A program made the position numbers and the translations under genes. The notes under the pieces are model-generated. The model made no database searches. It saw only the letters and a program-made list of their open reading frames with translations, and had not been told where the DNA came from. A stretch of DNA of 64,000 nucleotides from positions 73,386,851 to 73,450,850 of the forward strand of contig CM038471.1 in assembly GCA_021464415.1 (NCBI GenBank). Direction: 5' to 3'. Of the stretch, positions 49,501 to 59,552 are shown piece by piece (the stretch's first letter is position 1; the number at the start of each line of letters is the position of its first letter). This stretch comes from Lonicera japonica. Taxonomy: Eukaryota; Streptophyta; Magnoliopsida; Dipsacales; Caprifoliaceae.

Positions 49501-50650
49501 CACTCAACAGATGCTTCACCTGGATCTTCAGAGGTTTGCCCCTCTAGTATCTTGCTACTTGTCACTTGTATCTCATTTACATGATCTTTTTATTTAATTT
49601 TCCTTTTGCTACTACAGGTTCATGTGCATAACATAGTAACTGAAGACAGTTTGGTAAGTAGCTCTTCTGAATTTGAAGCGGCGGTGCAAAACGGGGACAG
49701 ATCTTCACTGAGACTTCTATGCGATAAAAAATCACAAGAGTCAGAGTACGTTTGCTACACAATGGAATTGAAATTACATTTTACCTCAAATTGGTACCTT
49801 ATTTGCTTGCTTCATTGAATTGCCTGACGATCAGATCTGAAGATGACAGAGAAACATGGGGATTCTTGAAGGTTATGTTTGAAGATGATGGAACGGCAAG
49901 GACAAAGCTGCTTACCCACCTAGGGTTCACTCTACCTACTGAAGAAAAAGACACAGCGGAAGATAATCTATCCCAGGAATTAAGTTCTCTAGGTCTTGAA
50001 GATATGAAAGAAGAAGGAAATGTGGGGCATAAAGAGACAACTATTTACCCCCCGGATAATGGGGAAGACTTCTTTAACAATCTTCCTAGCCCTAAAGCCG
50101 ACACTCCTGTGTCAACTTCTGCAAATAACTTTGCTGTCGAAAGCTCTGTTCCTAGTGCAGAAGAAATACAAATAGACAACGATGGACAAGAGGAGACTAC
50201 CCACCCTTCATTTGATGATGCTGTCCAACGCGCTTTAGTTGTCGGGGACTACAAGGGGGCTGTTGCTCTGTGCATATCTGCAGAAAAAGTGGCAGATGCT
50301 TTAGTTATTGCTCATGTTGGTGGTGCTTCCTTGTGGGAGAGCACGCGCGATCAATATCTTAAGATGAGTCGTTCTCCTTACTTAAAGGTAGCTACTACTT
50401 TAGTTTGGTTTTTGGTTAAATCATATATCTTTATTTTTTTTCCTATTACGTCCGGGTCCTTCCTGATGATGTAAGATCAAATTTATTATATTCGTTGAAA
50501 CTTGAATTCCTGCTGCATATTTGAGTCTTCTTCTATTTATTTGATTTCCACCCTCAGGTTGTCTCTGCAATGGTGAACAATGACCTCATGAGCCTTGTAC
50601 ATACCAGGCCTCTTAAGTCCTGGAAGGAAACCCTCGCTCTCCTTTGCACT
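40571..50650 (+). CDS. SEC31: SEC31, COPII outer coat protein (N-terminal 646 aa; 3' part not in window)
   Basis: SEC31 pairs with SEC13 in the outer cage of COPII vesicles leaving the ER. Fourteen exons join in frame with GT-AG introns: 40571-40887, 42682-42736, 42836-42958, 44450-44546, 44628-44664, 44780-44885, 44962-45019, 47378-47475, 47613-47732, 48332-48374, 49424-49533, 49618-49745, 49835-50387, 50558-50650. Start: [20 protein letters not shown]. Residues 1 to about 340 are WD40 blades ([67 protein letters not shown]). Then come the [20 protein letters not shown] segment and the start of the helical region ([20 protein letters not shown]...). Plant SEC31 is about 1,100 aa, so the last ~450 residues are missing. 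Intron 7 holds an L1 fragment; intron 14 exceeds 13 kb if the gene is whole. Exon 9 has a TAGCAG tandem acceptor (adds Gln if the first is used). Confidence 0.93.
40973..41805. repeat. Direct repeats and a TIR-bordered segment in SEC31 intron 1
   Basis: A block at 40973-41178 recurs, shortened, at 41474-41619 (shared GTGAATTAGACAATTTAGAA, GTTTGGTTGTGA, CTCCAACTCTATA). Overlapping this, 41176-41805 is bordered by AAGGGCTCGTTTGGTTG and its inverted relative CAACCAAGCGGGTTCTT, like PIF-type MITEs. No target duplication was found, so the exact element is unresolved. Confidence 0.5.
45450..46745 (+). mobile_element. 5'-truncated L1 LINE tail in SEC31 intron 7
   Basis: Codes for the end of ORF2: [60 protein letters not shown], and a decayed C..C..H..C zinc region near [10 protein letters not shown]. 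It closely resembles the L1 at 52.9-57.2 kb but lacks about 130 nt in the middle and has frame changes. The 3' end has a short A-tail (46739-46745). Same strand as SEC31. Confidence 0.82.
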
Positions 50651-51279
50651 GTAAGTTTGTCAACCTCTTAGGAAATAAGTTCTTTGATAATGTAAATTCA
50701 TGACTGTATATACTGTTGGTTTGTTCTGAAACTTACCTACTTTTGTGTTCTAGTAAGGAATGAAATCCCTCTCATAGACACACAAACACAACATGCTTTT
50801 TGAAATTCTACTGTGTGAGGTACTCGATTTTCTGCTCTTTATGATGATGACTGGTGCTCACTCAAGTGTGAGATAACATCATTTATGGCTAGTAGTCACA
50901 TTTTGCAACCAGCTGTAGTACACGCTGTTGGTCCTCTTTAGATTGACCTCTTGGGATGATTTTTTTATGAAATGCACAATAGGCTCCTTAGCGCGATCAT
51001 GAACATAGGGATTCCTAATATTGGACTTAATTGAGTAGTACATAATCTGCTTGACCATGCATTGCCGTTGTTGCCATTGCCAAAAGTGGTGATCAGGAAA
51101 AAGGACAAAAAGTGGTTGTCCAACCGGAAAAGGACAGCTGGAAAAAGTTCGGTTTTAGTCCCTCTTTTCCAATGAGATTTTTCAGTGTAGATATAGTCGC
51201 CTAAAATTGTCACACTACAACATAAAATCCCTCTAGTGAGGACGCAGGCTAGGAAAAGGGTAATTTGGGTGAGAACAGT
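50651..51279 (+). other. Start of the last SEC31 intron in the window
   Basis: Begins with a good donor (GTAAGT) at 50651. No coding sequence is recognised. Confidence 0.6.
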
Positions 51280-51544
51280 TGTTAAATCACCATCCCACCC
51301 AAAAGCTTAAGCTTTTAAGGTAGTTGGCCTGCAATGTATATCATGCTTTCCCACACACCCCCTTGTGAGAAACCTGCTCCCTTGTGTGGGACCATCACTC
51401 CATGTGGAGAGACAAAAAAGGTGCACCTGGCAAACAACAAAGAGTGATATTGCACTAACATAAAGGAGAAAAACTCGAACTCAAGACCCTGCGAAACTAG
51501 AGCTCTGACACCATGTTAGGCTTTAAGGTTGTGGGCCTGCAATG
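51280..51544 (-). mobile_element. TRIM retrotransposon, older copy
   Basis: On the minus strand: a shortened 5' terminal repeat (51544-51514), primer site TGGTGTCAGAGC (51513-51502), a non-coding centre, a G-rich polypurine tract, and a 76-bp 3' terminal repeat (51355-51280) beginning TGTGGGAAAGCATGATATAC and ending TTTAACA. The terminal repeat and the bases after the primer site (GGGTCTTGAGTTCGAG) match the TRIM at 54969. The 5' repeat has lost about half its length. Confidence 0.75.
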
Positions 51545-51596
51545 AAAAAATAACACAGAACAAATGAACTAGGAGTAAAATAAGAAACAATGTAAC

Positions 51597-52860
51597 TGTG
51601 ACGCCCCGAATCTCATTACGAGAATTTCACCTCTGGGACTCGGTTAATCACAGATGCCATGCGCAATGGCAGGTTTAAAATATAAAAAAAAATCACAACT
51701 TAAAAAAAACTTTTCTTGAATGAAACACAATCTAAGTAAAATTCCGGTATGTGGAGTTCGTTTAAATAACCACCCAACCTTTAAGATTTAAAAACCATAT
51801 TCATACAAATAAAATCACATTCTACCACATTTCAAATGCCACTCCACATATAAAATATTCATACAGGTTTAATATGAAAACCACGTGTTCATTGAAACTG
51901 ATATTAAATACTTAAACAAAAGTCCATTTACAATATAACAAAACCAAAAGATTTATACAACATAGTCCTTTATTGAAAAGGACTAGAATTAGTCTATGGA
52001 CATCAGAGGCCTTCTATACACGGATATCTCGCGCCACCCCAAACGCTGAACTTGCAAAACTGGTGAAGGAGGGAATGAGCCAAATCCAGGCTCAGTGGGA
52101 ACTATATAGTTTTGTATGTAAATTACACATTGCAAACACATGCGTGTGCATCTTTATACATAAAGTAACTACTTTAGTTTAACACAATAGTTTGAAAACT
52201 ATGCAATGCAATGCAATCCACACACAAGTGCACGCTGAACCTTACTAGGATTCCTACCCTAGTCACCAGAAACTAGCTACCCGACTAACCAGCCTCACCT
52301 CTAGGCATTCCATAAAAGAAACCCCTCACGTTTTGCCATAACTCACGAGGACCGTTAGTCTAAGCCATTGCCCTACAATCACTAGCTTCTTAAGGTTCGT
52401 CATGCTAAGTTGATCTATTTTAAGGTGTGTACCGACACCATTCCCAATTATTTTGCAATATTATCGAAAGTTGTAACTATAGGCTAAGTATTCATTGTTT
52501 CATTTTTAATTATAATAAATTATGGATTCCATACTTGGCGGACTACAAGACTTCATTGCTAGCTTATCCATCCTAAGCGTCACGCCTCGATATACTCCTA
52601 TCTAGCTATTACATTAGCTATAGTTGCCACTTCAATTATTAGTATCTTATGTTTATTATGATCCGGTCAACTAACCTCGTGAACCGCACATTTCCTCAAA
52701 CACGTATACTATCTCTTTAAGGCCAAGAGCTAGTAATACTTTCCACTTTATGTATTAGTATATTATGAATGGCCAAATGCTTTCCTGTATATTTTATGAT
52801 TCGCTTGATAAGTGTCTATGTTTGTCTAATGTACACAACTTAAAATGTGAAGTGAACTAT
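51597..52860 (+). repeat. Gypsy-type LTR, 5' part, cut by the L1 element
   Basis: Starts TGTGACGCCCCGAATCTC, a common start of plant gypsy LTRs. A GAAGGAGGGAATGAGCCAA...CTCAGTGGGAA block around 52062-52100 corresponds in position to the GTGAGC...CTCAGTAGGGG block of the solo LTR at 2.8 kb. It ends where the L1 sequence begins, near 52860. Whether 57151 onward is its other half is unclear, because the right part contains its own middle section. Confidence 0.55.
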
Positions 52861-52910
52861 GATAAGCAAGGGGGCGGGAGTTCTAGTAGAAGGGGTGACA
52901 AAAGTTTTCG

Positions 52911-55900
52911 ATGAAGATCTTATCTTGGAATGTACGGGGTTTGGGGGGGAAGGAAAAGAGGAGGAGCATCAAAGAAGTAATTTCAAAAGAAAGACCAGAC
53001 ATTGTTATTTTACAAGAGACGAAGAAAGCCGTGATCTCATGGGATATTGTTGGTTCTGTTTGGGGGGTAAGGTATAAAGATTGGGCTTTTATCCCTTCGA
53101 TGGGTAGATCGGGAGGAGTTGTTATTATTTGGGATGTTAGAGTGGTGACGTGTGAAGAGTGTGTTGAGGGTATTTTTTCCTTGTCTATCAAGTTGAAATC
53201 GAAACAAGGGGAAAGTTGGTGGCTATCTGGTATTTACGGGCCATGTAGATATAGAGATAGGAAGGAATTTTGGGAGGAGTTGGCGGATTTATCCGGTTTG
53301 TGCGGCGATAAATGGTGCTTAGGGGGCGACTTTAACACAATCAGATTTCCGTCGGAGAAAAAAGGTGGAGTGATTGGGAGATGGACTAAGAGTATGCGCA
53401 AATTTGATTCATTTATCCGAGATGCGGAACTAGCAGATCCGAATATTAGCAACGCAGATTTTACTTGGTCAAATGGGAGGATACACTCAAGATTGGATAG
53501 ATTTCTTTTTTCAGGAGGGTGGGAGGAGTTGACAATTGCTAGGCAGGAAGTTTTGATGCGGTTGACATCGGATCATTTCCCTCTATTGTTGGATACGACT
53601 CCTTTTAGGTGGGGTCCTTCGCCGTTTAGATTCGAGAATATGTGGCTAAGCAATGCAAATTTCATGGGAATGTTTAGTGAGGGGTGGAAGGAGAGCCAGC
53701 TAGATGGGTGGGAAGGCTACAAGTTCATGAAAAAATTGGAACAAACCAAACTCAGGATCAGGAGATGGAATCTAGAAGTGTTTGGGGATGTCAGAATAAA
53801 AAAGGAACAATTGTCGAAGCGCATCAAGGAAATTGACGAGGAAGAGGCTAGGGGAAGCATTGGGGTTGACAAAAAAGCAGAAAGAAACCAATTGAAATTG
53901 GAGTTTGAGAGTCTGTTATTGAAGGAGGAGATATCATGGAACCAAAAAGTTAGAATAAAAGGTGCAATTGAATAGGATGCGAACTCGAAGCTCTTCCATA
54001 GGGTTGTCAATCAAAAGAAGGCCAATAAGTTTATAAGCAAGCTTGAGAGAGAGGATGGGTCGGTGGTAAGTACAGAGCAAGAAATTGAGAGTGAGTTGGT
54101 GAATTTTTTTAAGCGGTTGTACACAAAGAAGCAAAGAACGCATGTGGGATTTGAGGGGTTAAATTGGAACCCCATTAGATCCGAGAGCAAGGTTTGGTTG
54201 GAGAGGCCTTTTGTAGAGGATGAGGTGAAAGAGGCAATTGATTCATGTGAAGGTAGCAAAGCTCCGGGGCCGGATGGGTACACAATGGAAGTTTTCAAGA
54301 AGTGTTGGACAGTTTTAAAGGAGGATATTATGAAGGTGATGAATGAGTTTTTCGAGAAGGGAGTGGTCAACGCTTGTACAAATTCTACTTACATTTGCTT
54401 AATCCCGAAGAAGATAGCATCATTCAAGCTCAAAGACTATCGGCCTATTAGTCTTGTCACTAGCCTTTACAAGATCTTAGCTAAGGTTTTATCCTTGAGG
54501 TTGCGTGAGGTGTTGTGCGAGACTGTTGGCATGGCTCAAAGTGCGTTTGTTAAGGATAGGCAAATACTTGATTTGGCACTCATCGCTAATGAAGGAGTGG
54601 AAGAATATAGGGAGATGAAGAAGAAAGGAGTCGTTTTGAAGATCGATTTCGAGAAGGCATACGATCACATAGAGTGGGATTTTGTGGACCATGTTCTTGA
54701 ACGTAAGGGTTTCGGAGAGAAATGGAGGAAATGGATCAAAGGGTGTTTGTCGACGGTGAATTTTTCAGTAATGATGAATGGGAAACCAAGAGGGAATTTC
54801 AAAGCTTCGAGAGGGTTACGACAAGGTGATCCATTATCACCTTTCTTATTTGTTATAGTTGCGGATGTGCTCAATCTGTTGGTGGAAAGGGCGGAAACAA
54901 GAGGGCTTATTGAAGGGTTTTCAATTGGTAGGGAGTGTGTAAGTTTGTCTCATCTTCAATTTGCTGATTGTTGAAGAGTATGATATACATTGTTGGCCCA
55001 CTACTTAACAGCTTAAGCTTTTGGGTGAGATCGTTACTAACATGGTATCAGAGCTAAGGTTCTGCAAGGTCTTGGGTTCGAATCCTCCCGCTTGCATTTG
55101 TTTCCCCCTTTGTGTTTGTGCAATATGCACCTTTGGTTTGGCCGGTTTGGCCTTTGGTTTCGTTTGTCTGTCCACGTGTGAGTGGCTCGCACGTGAGGGG
55201 GAGTGTTGAAGAGTATGATATACATTGTTGGCCCACTACTTAACAGCTTAAGCTTTTGGGTGAGATGGTTACTAACACTGATGATACGATTTTTTTCCTC
55301 TCAAATGATGAACACAAAATTAGTAACTTAATGGGAATCCTTGATATCTTTGGGTATGCGTCAGGATTGAAAATCAATTTGTCTAAGACGGAAGTCGTGG
55401 GAATTAATGTAGGTGAGGGTGAGATGGGGGCCCTTGCTGAGAGAATTGGGTGTGTAGTTGGTAGCTGGCCAATGTCCTATTTAGGACTTCCTTTGGGTGA
55501 CAATCCAAGGAAAGTCAATTTTTGGAATCCGGTGATAGAGAAGGTTACTAAAAGGCTCAAAGGGTGGTTCAAGGGATGTTTATCTAAAGGGGGGAAGTTG
55601 ACACTCATTCAATCAGTTCTTGATAGTATACCTACATACTTTCTTTCATTGTTCAAGATCCCGGTTTCAGTAGCTAAGACGATTGAAAAATTAATGAGAT
55701 GCTTTTTATGGGAAGGAATGGATAAAGGGAAAACAAATCATTTAGTTGATTGGGAAACGGTGTCCAAATGCAAAGAGATGGGAGGGCTTGGCATTGGCAA
55801 TTTGATCAAGAGGAACGAAGCATTGCTTGGTAAATGGCTTTGGAGATTTCCAAATGAACATAGTGCTTTTTGGCATCGTATTATCAGAAGCAAATATGGA

Positions 55901-56884
55901 GTACTCGAGAATGGCTGGGATGCGAATAAAGCAAGTAGAGGTACTTTCAGAAACCCTTGGAAGGCGATTGCAAATGGGTTGGAGACCTTCTTGGCTAATG
56001 TGAATTATCGAGTTGGCAATGGGTCAAGAACAAAATTCTGGTTGGATAGATGGGTTGGTGATATAGGTTTAAAAGATCAATTCCCGGGTCTATTCAGAGT
56101 AGTGCAGAATCCGAGGGCTATGGTTGCTGATAATCTTTCTTGGGATTCTACCCAATATCATTCATGGAATGTGATACTGCGAAGAAATGTTACAGAATCG
56201 GAGGAGGAGGAATATAGGGCTCTGTTGGGAAGGTTACATAGTGTTGAAGTGGCTAGTGATGAAGAGGATAGTAGAGTTTGGGGAGGAGATAGAAATGGAA
56301 TGTTCTCAGTGAAGTCTTTTTTTAAAATTCTTACTAAATCTGATGCAGGTTATATCTTTGCTCCAGCGGATATGATTTGGAAATCAGGCATTCCTCCTAA
56401 AGTTCGTGTTTTGGCATGGTTAGTTGCATTAAAGAAAGTCAACACAGCGGATTTAATTCAATTCAGAAGGCCTTTTATGCATCTATCTCCTTCATGGTGT
56501 GTGTTATGCAAGCGGGACAGAGAGAACATTGATCATTTGTTATTACACTGCTCTTTTGCTCAAGAAATCTGGAACAAGGTCCTAAAGGAATTTGACTTGA
56601 TTGCAGTATTTCCGGATTCTTGGTATGAATTGCTTACCATCAAGTGGTTCTTCATAGGTGACAAAAAGAAAAGCAAAACATTATGGAGGTGTAGTTGCAT
56701 GGCTGTGATGTGGTGTATTTGGAGAGAGAGAAATAAGAGAATTTTTGAAGAAACCGAAGAAGAATTAGAAAAGACTTGGGACAGAATCAAGAACCTGGCT
56801 TCACTTTGGGCATTTTCTTCAAAGAATTTTGGAATCTGGACTATATCAGAGATTGCTAGGGATTGGGGCTTGGCTATGCAGTAG
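52911..56884 (+). pseudogene. L1 ORF2 (endonuclease-reverse transcriptase), nearly intact
   Basis: Without the TRIM and its 5-bp duplication (314 bp) the frame is continuous for about 1,219 codons, with one stop (TAG at 53973-53975). Order: APE endonuclease (KILSWNVRGLGG, VILQETKK, LGGDFNTIRFPSEK, SRLDRFLFSGGW, LTSDHFPLLL), then RT (DYRPISLVTSLYKILAKVLS, KIDFEKAYDHIEWDFVDHVL, GLRQGDPLSPFLFVIVADVL, FADD split by the TRIM), a YLGLPLGDNPRKV block, and a C-terminal zinc region (CVLCKRDRENIDHLLLHCSF). The TAG sits before DANSKLFHRVVN; one base change from TGG would explain it. The start ATG at 52911 fits plant L1 ORF2. Confidence 0.88.
54969..55277 (+). mobile_element. TRIM (terminal-repeat retrotransposon in miniature), 309 bp
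   Basis: Two 74-bp terminal direct repeats (54969-55042 and 55204-55277) begin TGTTGAAGAGTATG and end GTTACTAACA; they differ at one base (C against G). The primer site TGGTATCAGAGC follows the first repeat directly (55043-55054). A GAGGGGGAG polypurine tract ends just before the second. CTGAT flanks both sides (54964-54968, 55278-55282). There is no coding region. It lies inside the FADD codons of the L1 reverse transcriptase. Confidence 0.95.
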
Positions 56885-58524
56885 CCTTATTTAGGCCTTA
56901 GAGGTTTGCCTAGTGCCTAGGAGTATGATTGTTGTTGTTAGGGGGTACTGCTTGTTTTTTGGGCATGGGATCAGTTTTGATTTGTAGTAGGGTTCTTTTT
57001 GTTTGTTTTGTGATCGAGGATGGAGCTGTTCCTTTTTGTTTTATTTTTTGGTGTGCTTGGTAGCGGATTTCTCATCCGCATCCAGCACCTTTGCTTGTAT
57101 CTGATTTTTTCAATCAATATATAAGCTTTGTTTCTGATAAAAAAAAAAAATTATGTCCGAGACATTTAGATATAAAACAGTATAGATATGAGACAACAAC
57201 AATAATAATGATAATAACATTTAACCACAACACATCGTCCGTATCATATCTCTTGCATAATGCCTCAGTTTCACCCCGCGGTCGTCTAGGTTCAGAACAA
57301 CAGATTTCGAAGGTTCCAAGGTTATTATCCATGTCTCCTCTAAGTGGGGAGTAGCTTAGGAACTTGGTTCTTCAAGTAAGTCGTTCGGAGATAATCCACG
57401 CAGGATACTTTTTCGGGAACGACACTCCGAATAGTTAACGAGGAGATTGCCCATATAAGCCAACTACGACACTCGGAAAGAATTACACCAGGAAACACCC
57501 TAGTAGGGTAGTAACCATTAGTAGTCCAACTACTTTCCGGGAAACTCACTAATTGGTCAGTAGTGGCACATGGGACCTACTCCGCTTTCGGGGAAACTCT
57601 ATAGCTTGAGGACACGTAGTCAGTCAGAAAGTGCGGGCTCTCTTTTTCGTGGGATTTCAACCACCCGGCGAAGTACACCAATCTCTTTTCCCGTGCACGG
57701 TTTAGGGAATTTCACCCAGGGCGGCCCATCTTCGAGCCATGGGAGCTACCCGTACACTCGGTCCATCAATTCAGCCCATATGTGTGATCGCAATAACAGG
57801 AATATATCATATCCATTCAACAATGTATATCATCATCATCAATCATACAATCCATCACACATATGGCAATCCACATATAAATACAATATACAATCGCCCA
57901 CTATTCATTTATGAATATTATAGTGATCATTCATCATCACTATAAGCGTCGTCATCACGCTTATACTTCACGTACGTATCGTCTAATTATTATTCATGCT
58001 AGGGGTGTTTTCGGTTTTGGTTAGGGTACCCCAAACCCTCCCTAAACTTTATAGTTCGGTTTCGGTTTTTATACCTATGGAACCCAAACCCTCCCCAAAT
58101 TATTCGGTTTCGGTCTGGTTCGGTTCGGTCTCATTCGGTTTTTTTATATTGCTAATACTTTAGTTAAAAACTACATTAAAAAAATAGCACTAAATTTACA
58201 ATGTAAAACTATAAATTAAGGGTCATTTGGGTTTTGGGTACCAAAGTTTCGATAAAATTGGGCTTTGGGTACCGAAGTTTTTGAAAATTGAGCTTTGGAT
58301 ACCATTTTGTGAGTCAAGCACAGTTGACTGTTAACTTAAAATTTTGTACCCAAAAATACCCTTGTTTAACATCAAAATCTTTTATTCCAATTTGAATTTT
58401 GATATCAACATTGTACAATTTCTTGATCAATTTCAATAAATCTAATCCTTTCCTCCTTCCTTCCCCTATTTTCTCTTAATTCCCTATCCAATTTCTTCTT
58501 TTCTTGAACATAGAAAAACAATTT

Positions 58525-58671
58525 TCATTTTTTGGGAATCCCTAGCTTCAAAATCAAATTGGGTTTTGATGGTGAACTCTCCATGAAACTGGAGATGGAA
58601 TCGGCGTGTGAATCGTAGTTGTCATCGCCTCCACTTGAGGACTGGATACTGCCGCTGTTGGGATAGTCCAT
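58525..58671 (-). pseudogene. Captured short reading frame, possibly a VQ-motif protein start
   Basis: 48 codons starting MDYPNSGSIQSSSGGDDNYD, stop at 58527-58525. The Ser/Gly/Asp-rich start reminds me of the N-termini of some plant VQ-motif proteins, but no VQ motif is present and I am unsure. It lies in the Pack-MULE and is probably the first coding piece of a host gene. Confidence 0.35.
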
Positions 58672-59348
58672 TTTGTAGAGAGAGAGAGAGACACAATAGA
58701 AAATGATAGAAGAAATAGAGAATGATATAATGACAATAATAAAGGGAAGAGGTGGGGAAAGGGGATTTAATTCAGAAAGTACCCATCATGAAATTAAAGG
58801 CTCGTTTTGAATTGCAAAAAAAAAGGAAAGAGAAAGGGAAAGAGAAGAGAGAGAGAGAGAGAGGGGTAAGCCAAGCTAAGCAGGAGCGTGCTCTGGTTAT
58901 ATGGGAACTCACTGATGGTTCTGTACGTGGTTTGCCTTATATGGGTTAGGGTTGGATTACGGTTTTCATCAATGGAGAATGGAGGAGTGAGAGAGAAGTT
59001 AAAGATAGTGAGGGGCTTGTCTTTTAACCATTCATCTATGAATGAGAGAGAGATCTTTAAGGAGGATTACCAAACGACGCCGTAAGCACCCTGAATAGAT
59101 CTCTAAGGGGTTTATAATGAACATAATTTCCTTTCCTTATGAGAATCAAATCCAAATTCAAGTGATTGTCTACGTTCTTTTTTTCCGGCGACGTATGCGG
59201 GGAGATGGAAAGGACGGTGAGGAATGTGGGTGGTTTTTTTTTTTAAAAAAAATCTAAAAATGGAAGTATCATATTATCTAAATCCAAAAATAACAAAAAT
59301 CCAAACTATTTGGGGCCAAGGGAGGGAGATGGAAAGGACGGTGAAGAA

Positions 59349-59552
59349 TGTGATTTTGCTCTTCTCACGAGTGACGATGACGGAATCATCAAGAGCAGCG
59401 GCCTTGTCGTCGACCTTGATCCTCTCCTGGAGGAACTTTTCCGGTGATGCAATCTCAATGATTATATCCTCCATCGGCTTACCACAATCAATCGTGAAGG
59501 TTGACCCTTTCTTCCATTTCCCTCCTTTGGCCCCACCTGCCACTCGACTCAT
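59349..59552 (-). pseudogene. Captured fragment of ribosomal protein eL22
   Basis: Minus-strand start [20 protein letters not shown], then [40 protein letters not shown] and TREKSKIT: 68 codons like the N-terminal half of plant eL22 (about 120 aa), including the RNA-binding VTREKSKI stretch. After KIT the sequence departs from eL22. Some usually conserved positions differ (for example DD where GG is usual), so it is decaying or came from a diverged copy. eL22 is a large-subunit ribosomal protein; this fragment cannot make a full one. It is carried by the Pack-MULE. Confidence 0.88.

Larger units (their letters stand above)
52861..57150 (+). mobile_element. L1-type LINE, 5'-truncated at ORF2, with a TRIM inserted
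   Basis: ORF2 spans 52911-56884, then a 3' untranslated region and an A-tail (57139-57150). No ORF1 is present upstream, so the copy is truncated near the ORF2 start. The left border is approximate and no clear target duplication was found. It lies in the presumed last intron of SEC31, in the same direction. Confidence 0.85.

Noticed and set aside
59349..59552. A working eL22 gene
   Set aside because: Only about half of the protein is present, the sequence departs after KIT, and it lies inside a transposon.
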